From the NCBI RefSeq assembly GCF_017357225.1, contig NZ_CP071609.1, positions 124,001-188,000 on the forward strand: a stretch of DNA of 64,000 nucleotides, read 5' to 3'. The DNA comes from Rhizobium binae. GTDB lineage: Bacteria > Pseudomonadota > Alphaproteobacteria > Rhizobiales > Rhizobiaceae. Made by a program: the position numbers and the translations under genes. Below, piece after piece: positions 38,772 to 47,221 of the stretch (within the stretch, counting starts at the first letter, position 1; every line of letters begins with the position of its first letter). Below the pieces are notes generated by a model, which made no database searches, was not told the DNA's origin, and was given only the letters and a program-made list of their open reading frames with translations.

Positions 38772-39440
38772 GCGGGAGGGAGCGCTGGGCACCGGGCGGC
38801 ACGTTGTTCATGCTGATGGGAGGCACCGATCGCCTATGTCGCTCTCTGACGACACTGCTGCAAAGCCCCCGATACGACCTCTCTTTTGGGCTGGTCTGGC
38901 GCCGGACCGGCCATGGCCTGCAACGGCTCCGCCGACCTTCTTCCCCTGACCGCAAGCGGCCATTCCTCGCGAGCCAACAAGCTCGGCTGCCGCCGTCCTT
39001 CGCTCACGCTGCGGTCCTGCAGATGCGTCCCGACCAATCCGTCGCCTCTCGACCGCCATCGAGGCCGCATCGGGCGGCTTCGAACAACCTCAGGAGATCA
39101 AGACAATGGCCCAGATTGGCACCTTCACCCGCGACGAAACCGGCGCCTACACCGGTACCATCAAGACCCTCACCCTCAACGTCAAGGCATCCATCAAACC
39201 CTGCGACCGCGACAACGATCGCGCTCCTGACTTCCGCGTCACAGCAACGGGTGTCGAGTTCGGAGCCGGCTGGAGCCGCACCGCCCGCGAAACGGGCGCC
39301 GAATACCTCTCGCTCAAGCTCGACGATCCGTCCTTCACGGCGCCCGTCTACGCCTCCCTCGTCCAGGGCGACAAGGGCGAGCACAAGCTCATATGGTCCC
39401 GCTGACCAGCTCATCGGCGCTCCGCTCAAAGCGGGGCGCC
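38772..39440. repeat. 669-bp inverted repeat, right copy
   Basis: Inverted copy of 34661-35329. It ends 1 bp before the stop codon of the primase-helicase gene (39442-39444). Confidence 0.93.
39106..39405 (+). CDS. DUF736 family protein, right copy
   Basis: Identical 99-residue protein to the left copy, in opposite orientation, with the same leader and ribosome-binding site. It converges on the primase-helicase gene, whose stop lies 37 bp downstream on the other strand. Identical copies in inverted orientation could support inversion of the recombinase trio between them. Confidence 0.9.
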   Translation: MAQIGTFTRDETGAYTGTIKTLTLNVKASIKPCDRDNDRAPDFRVTATGVEFGAGWSRTARETGAEYLSLKLDDPSFTAPVYASLVQGDKGEHKLIWSR

Positions 39441-39441
39441 C

Positions 39442-41883
39442 TCATTCAATCACATAGCCCAGCGCGCGATAACCCACTCGTCGCTTTGCGGCCATCCGGG
39501 CCAGCACCGGAACGGTGCTGTCGACATAATCGACGACCAAGACGTCCCGCTTGCCATCATGCTGACGATGCAGACGTCCGACATACTGGGCCAAAGTGCC
39601 TTTCCAGGCGATCGGCATGGTTAGGAACAACGTGTCGAGCCGTGGGTCATCGAAGCCTTCCCCGATATAGCGTCCTATCGCAAGTATCAGGCGCTCATCA
39701 TCGTCTGCGACATTCAACGCCGTGTTGGCTTGCTTGCGATCCTTCGCCGACATGCCACCGCGCAGCACCACCAGATTTTTCACGAACGGTGAGAACTTCT
39801 GCTGGAGATAATCGAGGTGATCCTTCCGCTCCGTCAGCAGGATGGGCGAACGTCTGGCCTCAAGGGATTTCAGCACGTCATCGAATATCAGATCGTTTCT
39901 GCCTTCGTCCTGCGCAAGGGCTGCATAGATCGCTGGCATTGACGGGCGCTCGGCCGAGGCGAGCGACGCTGGCAACTCAAACTTCGTCGAACGGTCGCGG
40001 ACACGGTGGCGAATACCACGCTCGGCAGCTTGAACTCTTGCATCGACCCGATGGCGAACGGGGCCGCATTGCATGAAGATGATGGGATGATGTCCGTCTT
40101 TTCGTGCGACCGTCGCTGATGGGCCGACGACATATCGCGCCTTGGATCTACGAGCGACAAGCTCAAAGCTTGCAGCGGACAGATGGTGGCATTCGTCGAC
40201 AATCAGATGACCGTAGTTGCCGACGATGTCATCGACCTCGCCATTGCGAACCAGGCTTTGGATCAGCGCAACATCGATGATCCCTGTCGGCTTCCTTTTC
40301 CCGCCACCGATGATGCCGATCTGCTTTGGGTCGATGCTCAGGAAGGAACTCAGACGCTCTACCCATTGGGTGAGAAGCTCCCTTCGGTGAACAAGAACCA
40401 GCGTATTGCGGCTTCGATGTGCTGTGAGTGCGGCTGCGACAACCGTCTTGCCGAAGGCGGTCGTGGCGGCGAGCACGCCGTTATCGTTGGCGACAAGAGC
40501 ATCAAAGGCCCGCAATTGTGGCTGGCGAAGCACCCCTTGGAAGGAGACGCCGGTGGGTAGAACCTCTCCATCTTCGCGCAGATCCTCCAAAATGGCGGTC
40601 GCGCCATGGCTCCTGATCAGCTCTACAGTTTCGTCGAAGCAGCCTCGTGGCAGCGCTACATGGCGTGGGTGAAGCTCGGCACAGGAAATGATCCGAGGCT
40701 TGCCAAATATCGGCAATCGCATTGCTTGCGCGCGATAGAATTCCGGGTTCTGGAATGCTGCCAGGCGCACGAACTGCGCAATCAGCGCGGAAGGAAGCTC
40801 GGTTCTATCGATGTAAACCTGGTCGGCGATTACAACCTTGATGCTTTGGGGGATCGCAGTCTCAATTCGCCGCGGCTCGCTACGGCGTGACGGCAACATC
40901 TTCCACGGTTCATCGGCATGTTCGTCATCGACCGGCATCCGGACGCCCAAGACCCGTCCCGCCAATTCGGCTTCATAGGCAATCCTGAAGACTTCTTCCG
41001 CCGATAACCTGGGCAAAGACGACAGGTACGCCCACTGGTCATCGTAAGGTCGTAAGTCGCCATCGACAAAAATGCTGTTGCCATTTTCACGGGCTTTCCT
41101 TTGCAGGGGAAGCGCGATCAGATTGCCGAAGCCGCCAAGTGGCATCGTGTCCTGATTGGGAAAGAAACGGTCATAAGACGTGAAGCCGATCTCAGGGCGG
41201 CTCTCCATCGTCTCTGTTATCAGCGCGGCAGCCAGTTGACGGGCGATCCTGGCCGGAATGGGCTCGGCGAAGAATATCCAGACATGGCCTCCGTTTCCCG
41301 ACCTCGAGCGTTCGAGGGCTGCGGCAATACCTTTTGCACGACACGTTGCCAGCAAAGCTCTGGAATCATCCGCCCAGCTTTCCTTGTCGAAGTCAGCAGC
41401 AAGGAACCAGCATGTTTCGTCTTGCAGCAGTGGATATACGCCGGCAACAAAGTCGCTTGAGCGAACATCGCCGCCACGGAGGTGCTTTTCGATGATATCT
41501 TCGGAATATGCGATGAAAGCCTGATGCGGGCAGTCCCCGCATTTCACCTTCGGCTTGCCGCAGATTCCTTTCGCCCACTCATTAGAACAGGCCGGTGAAT
41601 AGCCGGAGCGTCCGTCCTTCTTGTTGTTCCAGCGAACCGGGAAGACGTCGGGACGGCCGGCAAACAGCTGCCGGAACAACCCCACTTTTTCCATCGACGG
41701 CGAGCTGTTGGTCACAGGAGCGTCGGCGAAGACCGGCTTCTCTGCGCGGGCCTTGCTATCGGAAATCAGCTGCTGCTCAAACGCCTTCAGCTCACGTTCA
41801 AGCACCATCCGCTCGTCATTCAGATCGGCTAACCGCCGTCGAATGCGAGCAATGTTCTCCCAAGCATCATTCTTTTCCGCCAA
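39442..41883 (-). CDS. Primase-helicase fusion (archaeo-eukaryotic-primase-like plus SF2 helicase)
   Basis: The 813-residue protein has an N-terminal coiled coil (1-45) and then a cysteine cluster (C99, C108, C115, C118), likely zinc-binding. A primase-like domain follows, with the acidic pair D164/D166 in FLAADFDKESW and the histidine in SGNGGHVWIFF (H200), both characteristic of archaeo-eukaryotic primases. The C-terminal half is a superfamily 2 helicase with a degenerate Walker A (TTAFGKTVVA, about 474-483), DECHH (563-567) and a late motif VI (QYVGRLHRQ). This architecture matches proteins described as TOTE-type conflict systems; that label is from memory of the family. It is the only large cargo of the element. 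Confidence 0.85.
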   Translation of the reverse strand: MAEKNDAWENIARIRRRLADLNDERMVLERELKAFEQQLISDSKARAEKPVFADAPVTNSSPSMEKVGLFRQLFAGRPDVFPVRWNNKKDGRSGYSPACSNEWAKGICGKPKVKCGDCPHQAFIAYSEDIIEKHLRGGDVRSSDFVAGVYPLLQDETCWFLAADFDKESWADDSRALLATCRAKGIAAALERSRSGNGGHVWIFFAEPIPARIARQLAAALITETMESRPEIGFTSYDRFFPNQDTMPLGGFGNLIALPLQRKARENGNSIFVDGDLRPYDDQWAYLSSLPRLSAEEVFRIAYEAELAGRVLGVRMPVDDEHADEPWKMLPSRRSEPRRIETAIPQSIKVVIADQVYIDRTELPSALIAQFVRLAAFQNPEFYRAQAMRLPIFGKPRIISCAELHPRHVALPRGCFDETVELIRSHGATAILEDLREDGEVLPTGVSFQGVLRQPQLRAFDALVANDNGVLAATTAFGKTVVAAALTAHRSRNTLVLVHRRELLTQWVERLSSFLSIDPKQIGIIGGGKRKPTGIIDVALIQSLVRNGEVDDIVGNYGHLIVDECHHLSAASFELVARRSKARYVVGPSATVARKDGHHPIIFMQCGPVRHRVDARVQAAERGIRHRVRDRSTKFELPASLASAERPSMPAIYAALAQDEGRNDLIFDDVLKSLEARRSPILLTERKDHLDYLQQKFSPFVKNLVVLRGGMSAKDRKQANTALNVADDDERLILAIGRYIGEGFDDPRLDTLFLTMPIAWKGTLAQYVGRLHRQHDGKRDVLVVDYVDSTVPVLARMAAKRRVGYRALGYVIE

Positions 41884-41970
41884 CTTCGCAGCTTTCGCCT
41901 AAATGACCGTGGGTATCAGCATAGGCCAAAGGCGTCCCTATTTTAAGACGCACTATCCATCACAGCCTCC

Positions 41971-42063
41971 GGGATTATGCAAAGCAGAATCCGCCGAAAT
42001 CAACGGCAAATCCGGCCTTCAGCGACCGACACTCTGCATAAGCACGTTCTCAGCATAATCAAC
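41971..42063. repeat. Right 93-bp terminal inverted repeat
   Basis: Counterpart of 34553-34645. It abuts the 5' half of the split DUF736 gene. It has no equivalent of the 22-bp palindrome found at the left end. Confidence 0.85.
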
Positions 42064-42216
42064 GGCTCCCGCTGCGTAGATTCGGAAGTGCGGGCCCTTG
42101 TCGGAGGGGTTTTCGACGCGAATGATGCGAGCCTTGACGTTGAGGTTGAGTGTCTTGATGGTGCCGTTGAAGCCGTTTTCGGTGGAGGTGAAGGTGCCGA
42201 TAGTTGCCATTGCCAT
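42064..42216 (-). pseudogene. 5' part of the split DUF736 gene
   Basis: From the ATG at 42216 (or 42210) the frame reads [40 protein letters not shown] and HFRIYAAGA. It then enters the right terminal repeat, where a chance extension ends in [10 protein letters not shown]. Fifty-one codons match the N-terminal half of DUF736 proteins. The other half is at 34363-34530. Confidence 0.92.
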
Positions 42217-42445
42217 AGTCCTTTTGCTGTTTCGGGCCGCGCCCATCGCGGCCTCGATGGCAGTCGCAAAGACCGGGGACGATCGGACCGCACCCATGGG
42301 CCGGAATGCAATGGAGGGCGGCCGGGAGCAGCTTTGTTGCTTCGCGAGGAATGGCGGCAAAGCCGACAGGGGAAGAAAGTTGCGACGGCCGTTGCGGGAA
42401 AACGACCGAGGCGAAGCCGGTCTCCGGTCAGACATGCCTCATCGA
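42217..42445 (-). repeat. Repeated GC-rich leader (DUF736/ardC type)
   Basis: It is homologous to the leader inside the 669-bp repeats, sharing GCGGCCTCGATGGC, CTCGCGAGGAATGGC-like and AGGGGAAGAA blocks in the same order. It also shares GCCGCGCCCATCGCGGCC exactly with the ardC leader near 43787-43804. It lies upstream of the split DUF736 gene. Confidence 0.7.
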
Positions 42446-42654
42446 GCCCGCGAAAGGGAGCGCCGGTGACAGGGGCAAAGGAGGTTGGCAATGGCGACGG
42501 CGCGCGATCGCTCCCATTACCAAAACGGACGCGCGGTCAGCCCACGCTCAAGTCCGTCACGTTGCTGACCTGATGCGTCGTTTCCCGGCACTGAGCCCGG
42601 TTGCCTCCGCGGTCGCGTCGGATATCGTTGCACCGCGATTCGCCTGGGGGATTC

Positions 42655-42823
42655 ATGCGCAAACAGACAAAGCCGTTCATCGTTGAGATCAAACCGTCAC
42701 GCAAGCCGAACACGGAAGACGTCGATCTGGGGGAAGGTAGACCTGAGGACCGGCACCAACCGGGCCGCCACGCCTGAACGGGAAGGTGAACCAGCCGCCC
42801 TCGATGAGAGCGGCCGGCCCTGA
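42655..42823 (+). pseudogene. Small conserved gene (KTSIWG-type), frameshifted
   Basis: The ATG at 42655 gives MRKQTKPFIVEIKPSRKPN; the frame then degenerates and stops after 40 residues. One base later in phase, the sequence reads RKTSIWGKVDLRTGTNRAAT and continues to a TGA at 42821-42823. The span is 169 bp, which is 56 codons plus one base. Small proteins with a MRKQTKPF...KTSIWG pattern are, as I recall, common on rhizobial plasmids; no function is known. Confidence 0.6.
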
Positions 42824-42839
42824 TTGATACGAGCGGCTC

Positions 42840-43764
42840 TCAAGCGGCCTCTCGTGCCCGACCGTCCGCCGGCTGAAGCTCGTGCAGATAGTTGACTGCG
42901 CGCTGTGCATGCGCGGCCGCGGCGAAGATGAACCGCTTCTCGTTCTTGAGAATTTCGAGCCAGGATGCAAGGTAACTGGCGTGATCGGGCCTCGGTTCGA
43001 GCTCCGGGACGATGCCGAGATCGGCGGCCAAAAAGCAACCGCCGAGATCGGCGATCAGCTCTTCGTGCGCTCTCGAAGCGCGATCCTTGTGATAGCGGGA
43101 AAGATCACGATCGAGGCGCTTTTCCGAGCCTGACCAATGGGTTAGCTCATGTCCGAGGGTCGCAGTAACTCGGCGCGTCGCGGAAACTTTCGAACGGCGG
43201 CATTTGTACGATATCGAGACCCGGATTGAAATAGGCTTGGTTGCCGCCGTGGCGGATGACCGCGCCGGTATTGGCAAAGAAGGTGTCTGCATGGGCGATC
43301 CGCTCCACCGGATCGGTCGCTGGCGCCGGATCGAGGTAGTATTGCTCGGGAAGCCCGTCGATCTGGTCCGCGGAGAATACGGTATACGCCTTGAGGAACG
43401 GAATTCCGCGTTCCACTTCCTCACCATGGGCGTCGGTTTCCGTGCGCGTGAAGCGACTGGCATAGACGACGGTTGCGCCAGTCTCGCCCTTGCGGACATG
43501 CCCGCCAAGCTCGATGCTCTGCTTGAAGGTCATCCAGATCGGCGAGACGAAGCCTCGCGAGACCGCTTCCGACCAGAGAAGCAGGGTGTTGATTCCCTGA
43601 TAGGGGAGACCATTGTGGCGCAACGGCCGCGTGATGCGACCTCCCGTGTTCGCCGCATTCCATGGCTTGACCCACGGGCGGACGCCCTTTTCCAGATCCG
43701 CGACAATGCGGTCGGTGATTTTCGCGTAGATGTCGACGCGGGTCTTGTTCTCTTTGCTGCTCAT
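42840..43764 (-). pseudogene. ardC: ArdC-type antirestriction protein, frameshifted at the metalloprotease motif
   Basis: From ATG 43764 the frame gives 205 residues (RVDIYAKITDRIVADLEKGV, RPWVKPWN, LPYQGINTLLLW, GETGATVVYASRF), typical of the ArdC N-terminal ssDNA-binding domain, then stops at 43147. The following sequence in the next frame begins ATLGHELTHWSGSEKRLDRD and runs to 42840, supplying the zinc-metalloprotease-like HExxH motif. About two bases are missing (or one added) near 43155-43160. ArdC protects incoming single-stranded plasmid DNA from host restriction. As written, only the ssDNA-binding half would be made. Confidence 0.88.
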
Positions 43765-43940
43765 GTCCTGACCTCCATCTGGAGCCGCGCCCATCGCGGC
43801 CGTGACGCGGGGTCTGGAGCCGGGGCGACGGCCAAGCGAGCGCACCGAAGGCCGGAACGTCAGTGGAGGACGGCAAAGCCGTTGCGGCTCGCTTGCGGCC
43901 CCGGCAAGACCGACAACCGCGGCGGCCGCAATGGGCGCCG
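43765..43940 (-). repeat. Repeated GC-rich leader upstream of ardC
   Basis: It contains GCCGCGCCCATCGCGGCC, identical to a block in the leader at 42217-42445, then GAGGACGGCAAAGCCG and GGCTCGCTTGCGG blocks resembling those of the other leaders. The gap to the next gene (44072) otherwise contains nothing I can assign. Confidence 0.6.
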
Positions 43941-44071
43941 TTTTGCCTCTTCTTCTTTTCCTTGCTTTCTCGCACCCAGGCGTTCGGCGCCGACATGGAA
44001 AAAGGGCGCCCGGGAGAGGCGACCTCTGTCGTGAGAAACTGGCGAGGCCGAAGCCTCGCCGGACTATGCTC

Positions 44072-44656
44072 TCAGTCGAATGCCGACATCTGCGCGACGG
44101 CTGCCTTGCGATCGAGGGATTGACCGGGATTGTCGACCGGACGGTCGAAGGGCTTCCAGGTTTCGCCGACGATCTCTTTGTAGGCAGCCACGGCGCCTTC
44201 GGCGGCCATGCGGAGCGCGTGGGCCTGCACACCCATGTCGGCGGCGAATTCGCGCTTGCGCTGCGCGGCACTGTCGTAACCGACGGGACCGTCGAGATCT
44301 TCGTCACGGGCATCATTGGCGGCCTTGGCGGTGGCATCGCGCGCCTCGGTGACGGCCTTGCTGTAGAACTGGCCGGCGCCGTGGGCGGAGCCGACGAAGG
44401 CGCCGACGATCCGCTGCAGGTGGATCTGCATCGCCCGTTCGCCAAGACCTTCACTGAGTGCATCCGCCGTCTCGGAAATCAGGCGCTCATGGAGATCGCG
44501 GATCCCGTCGCTGTCGACGATTGCGGTCCCAAAACTCTCGGCGATCTTCAGCGCCTGGGCGCTGTCGGGGCAGGTGAGCCGGACCATTTCGAGGGTGGCG
44601 CCCTTGCGCAGTTGCACGACGCGAGCGGATTGGCGAGGAGTTGCGGGCTTGGCCAT
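44072..44656 (-). CDS. Conserved plasmid protein, 194 residues, unknown function
   Basis: From ATG 44656 the product begins MAKPATPRQSARVVQLRKGA and contains LEMVRLTCPDSAQALKIAES and ERAMQIHLQRIVGAFVGSAH. It is mostly helical and Ala-rich, with no membrane segment or catalytic motif. A GAAAGGAAG element precedes the ATG. It is preceded by a 320-bp GC-rich leader. I do not recognise a named domain. Confidence 0.75.
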   Translation of the reverse strand: MAKPATPRQSARVVQLRKGATLEMVRLTCPDSAQALKIAESFGTAIVDSDGIRDLHERLISETADALSEGLGERAMQIHLQRIVGAFVGSAHGAGQFYSKAVTEARDATAKAANDARDEDLDGPVGYDSAAQRKREFAADMGVQAHALRMAAEGAVAAYKEIVGETWKPFDRPVDNPGQSLDRKAAVAQMSAFD

Positions 44657-44977
44657 TTTTCTTCCTTTCAACATCCGAAGCGGTTCCGGCCCGTGCCGGC
44701 TTGCCCTTCGGTGCGGTCGACCCGAACCGGCGGAAGACGGGCGCTTCAGGGTCCGGGCCTGACCGGACAAGCGGAGCCGATCTGCGGGCAAGCAGGGCAT
44801 AGCCCTCGCGTAGTCCCGCGGATCTGCTTTGCGAAGGACGGCGGGATCCGGCCGCCCCGCGGCGCGATAGCGGCCTTGAAGCGAACGGCCGCCGGTTCAG
44901 ACCGCAGCACAACCGAAGGGGAAGCCAGCACGGCTCCGGTCAACCAGACTGTTGAGAGGAAATGGCCGCGAGCATCG
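44657..44977 (-). other. Leader region upstream of the 44072-44656 gene
   Basis: 321 bp, no gene. It contains GCGAAGGACGGCGG (near 44834), which is also found in the DUF736 leader near 35099, consistent with this being another diverged member of the leader family. Confidence 0.5.
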
Positions 44978-45430
44978 CTACTTCTTGTCGTGCCCGCCGT
45001 TCGACCGACGCTTTGCTTGTGGGCCCCCGTCCGGCGATCCAGCCCTGGGCAGGCGATAGGATTGCAGCCAGGAGGGTCCGTGAGAGTTGCGCAGGCGACG
45101 GAGCGTGCCGGCATCGTCATGCGGCGCCTCCCCCATCCAGACGCGATTGAGGATGTTTTTCCAGCGCCGGCCGTGCTCTGCCGCATAAGCCTGTAGAGCC
45201 TGCTCTTCCTCCGCACTAAGCGGCGGCAGTTTTGCCGGTTTGGCCCGCGGCGCGTTGCTCGGCCTCGCCGACACCGCCTCCCGTTCGGCGATCAGCCTGT
45301 TGAGCTCCGCCACGCCCGCCTTCAGGCATTCGACCCCACCGAGATGATGAAACCTGATCCAGAATGCGGTGCGCTCCTCCGGCGAGCTGCCGATGCCGGC
45401 CCTGCGTTCGAGTTCGCCGATCGTGCTCAT
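44978..45430 (-). CDS. Conserved hypothetical protein, 150 residues
   Basis: The product starts MSTIGELERRAGIGSSPEER, and the second half carries EEEQALQAYAAEHGRRWKNI, LNRVWMGEAPHDDAGTLRRL and HGPSWLQSYRLP. There is no known catalytic motif. The ATG overlaps the stop of the upstream gene (ATGA, 45427-45430), so the two are translationally coupled. Charge and size suggest a small nucleic-acid-associated protein, but that is a guess. Confidence 0.75.
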   Translation of the reverse strand: MSTIGELERRAGIGSSPEERTAFWIRFHHLGGVECLKAGVAELNRLIAEREAVSARPSNAPRAKPAKLPPLSAEEEQALQAYAAEHGRRWKNILNRVWMGEAPHDDAGTLRRLRNSHGPSWLQSYRLPRAGSPDGGPQAKRRSNGGHDKK

Positions 45431-45783
45431 GTCCGTTCACCTCCTGGTGCGGCGCCAAGGCTCGCCTGATCCGCGGATGGACCCCGCCGCGCCAGGAGAG
45501 CGGCGATTGCCGCATCCTGCCGGGCAAGTTTGCGGGTGAGCGCATCGACCTCGGGCTGACGCTCGGCGGTGAGCGCCGCGAGATTAGCGCGATAGCGCTC
45601 AAGGAAAGCGCCCGGTTGCGGCGCCTTTCCACGGTGGAACCCCGCCTGACGCCGGCCGATGAGCGGAATGAGCGCAGTCATTTTCCGCGTGATCTGCCGG
45701 TCGATCAGGTCGAGTTGGTGCTGCGTCTGCCGGCGGGCTGCTTCCATGCGCACGAGCTGCGCGGCGTATATCGCGGAAGACAT
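45427..45783 (-). CDS. Conserved hypothetical coiled-coil protein, 118 residues
   Basis: The ATG at 45783 overlaps the stop of the shifted frame of the upstream gene (TGATG); a GTG at 45786 is the alternative. The product is helical, with LVRMEAARRQTQHQLDLIDR and NLAALTAERQPEVDALTRKL, suggesting coiled coil. It is part of a compact minus-strand operon 47130-44978. Confidence 0.7.
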   Translation of the reverse strand: MSSAIYAAQLVRMEAARRQTQHQLDLIDRQITRKMTALIPLIGRRQAGFHRGKAPQPGAFLERYRANLAALTAERQPEVDALTRKLARQDAAIAALLARRGPSADQASLGAAPGGERT

Positions 45784-46663
45784 CACACCGTCCTCCCGCG
45801 CCAGCCGACGAAGCTTGAGGGACCGGCATAGGCGGCATGTGTCGCTTCATCGATGACGAAGCCGAAGCGACCGACGGCGTAGTCGGCGCTCGGTACCAGA
45901 AACCGCCGCTCGGTTACCTTGTCGCCGCGCTGGCACCAAGGGTCGCGATCACCTCGGTCATATCAACGTGGTGGTCGGAACGGATCGCCGAAATCACCAC
46001 CCAGTCGCAGGCATGGGCCCGCGCAAAGGCGCGGGCGTCCTTCTCGCGGGATTGGCCGGGCTCAAGCGAGCGGCCGAACATCGTTTCCCACGCGTCCGGC
46101 CAGCTGTCGCGGACTGTTTGGTCCGCGATCCGCAGTTCGTAACGCGTAAAGAGGTCCGGGAAGGCGAGGGCAACGATCGCCCAGGCGGCGTCTTCTTCAT
46201 AGAACCCATCGTGAGCTCTGAGCAGTGGATGGATTGCAGCGTTGCGCTCGGAGGAGAGCCTGAAACCGCCATGACCTGCCGTGGTGTGCGAGACGACCCC
46301 CTCTGCATAAATGGTGGCGCCCTGTGATGGTCCCCATGGAGTGTTGCAGTTCAAGCGCACTGTCTGGCGGCTGAGTGCCTGGAGGTCGTGGCGATGTTCT
46401 GCCTGCTCGGCCATGCGCGCGCGGAAAGCCGCTTCGTCCTCGATAGAGCCATGGTACGAATAGAAGTCGTCGCGTCTGAACTCGGCAAACGGCCGCGACA
46501 CGCGCCAGGCGCTGGCAAGCAGATGCCCGCCTCGGGATGGAAGCATGGCGAAGACCAGGTCGCCGACGCGCGCAACGGCCGTGCCGTCGGCGCCATGGCC
46601 GAATTCGACCCCCGAGATGTCGTCGGCGGAGGATTCGCAGGGCTGGGAGAGGGGCATGTTCAT
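45783..46663 (-). pseudogene. DUF7007-like protein, frameshifted near the C-terminus
   Basis: The frame from 46663 codes for 249 residues (MNMPLSQPCESSADDISGVE, HGGFRLSSERNAAIHPLLRA, FYEEDAAWAIVALAFPDLFT) and stops at 45914. In the alternative frame the sequence runs on as QRGDKVTERRFLVPSADYAV and GRFGFVIDEATHAAYAGPSS to a TGA at 45783-45785, which overlaps the next gene's ATG. The total of 881 bp is one base short of an integral number of codons, so one base is missing near 45935. The domain name is from recall and moderately sure; no function is known. Confidence 0.75.
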
Positions 46664-47130
46664 GGGGCAGTCCTCCCTTGGTCGGCGGCCGCTTCGTCGG
46701 CTCCGACCTCCTCGAGCACAGCGCTCGGATAGCGATGAGCCTTGAGCCAGATCTCGGCTGCTTGGCGATTTTCCGCGAGATGGAGCAGCTCGCGCGCGTC
46801 GCCGGGGCGGTCGAAGATGCGGACGGATCCAGCCGCAGGACGCGCGATGACCTTGAAGGTGAGATCGGAATCGAGCCCGAAGGTCCGGCGGATGGTGACG
46901 AGGATGGTGGTTCTGCCGACAATGTCGCCCTCATGAAGGGTGAAGGAGCCGGGCGCGGTATAATTGCCGAGCTTGCGCGGCCCTTCCTTGCGGATCAAAC
47001 GGCCCTGGCTGTTGCGGGTCTCCCAGGCGGCGAGCTTATTGCGGAAGCGTTCTGGAGGGCGGGGTGTGCCGTCCGACCAGGAGACGAGCGAGCCGATCGG
47101 GGCGAGATCGAAGATGAGTGACGCAGACAT
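46660..47130 (-). CDS. Conserved hypothetical protein, 156 residues
   Basis: The product begins MSASLIFDLAPIGSLVSWSD and includes GTPRPPERFRNKLAAWETRN, YTAPGSFTLHEGDIVGRTTI and ALHLAEN-like helical segments near the C-terminus. The stop overlaps the next gene's ATG by 4 bp (46660-46663). Likely a soluble protein of the plasmid leading-region type; function unknown. Confidence 0.75.
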   Translation of the reverse strand: MSASLIFDLAPIGSLVSWSDGTPRPPERFRNKLAAWETRNSQGRLIRKEGPRKLGNYTAPGSFTLHEGDIVGRTTILVTIRRTFGLDSDLTFKVIARPAAGSVRIFDRPGDARELLHLAENRQAAEIWLKAHRYPSAVLEEVGADEAAADQGRTAP

Positions 47131-47221
47131 TCGGACCTCCGTTGGTTCTGCGGTGCGCGAAAACGAAAGCGCCGCCGGGTGTGCCGGCGGCGTTGTTCAT
47201 TCGGAATGAGAAGGGTGGCGG

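Larger units (their letters stand above)
34531..42063. mobile_element. Nested mobile element interrupting a DUF736 gene (7,533 bp)
   Basis: The limits are defined by the two halves of the interrupted DUF736 gene, which join precisely in frame once this segment is removed. The ends are imperfect 93-bp inverted repeats (34553-34645 and 41971-42063), plus a 22-bp palindromic extra at the left. Contents: inverted repeat with DUF736 gene, three tyrosine recombinases in a minus-strand operon, second inverted repeat with DUF736 gene, and a primase-helicase gene. GCATAA/TTATGC motifs at the ends and the near-matching GTCGA/GTTGA at the junctions suggest tyrosine-recombinase integration. Whether the trio moves the whole unit, or is a later insertion into it, is not clear. 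Confidence 0.85.
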
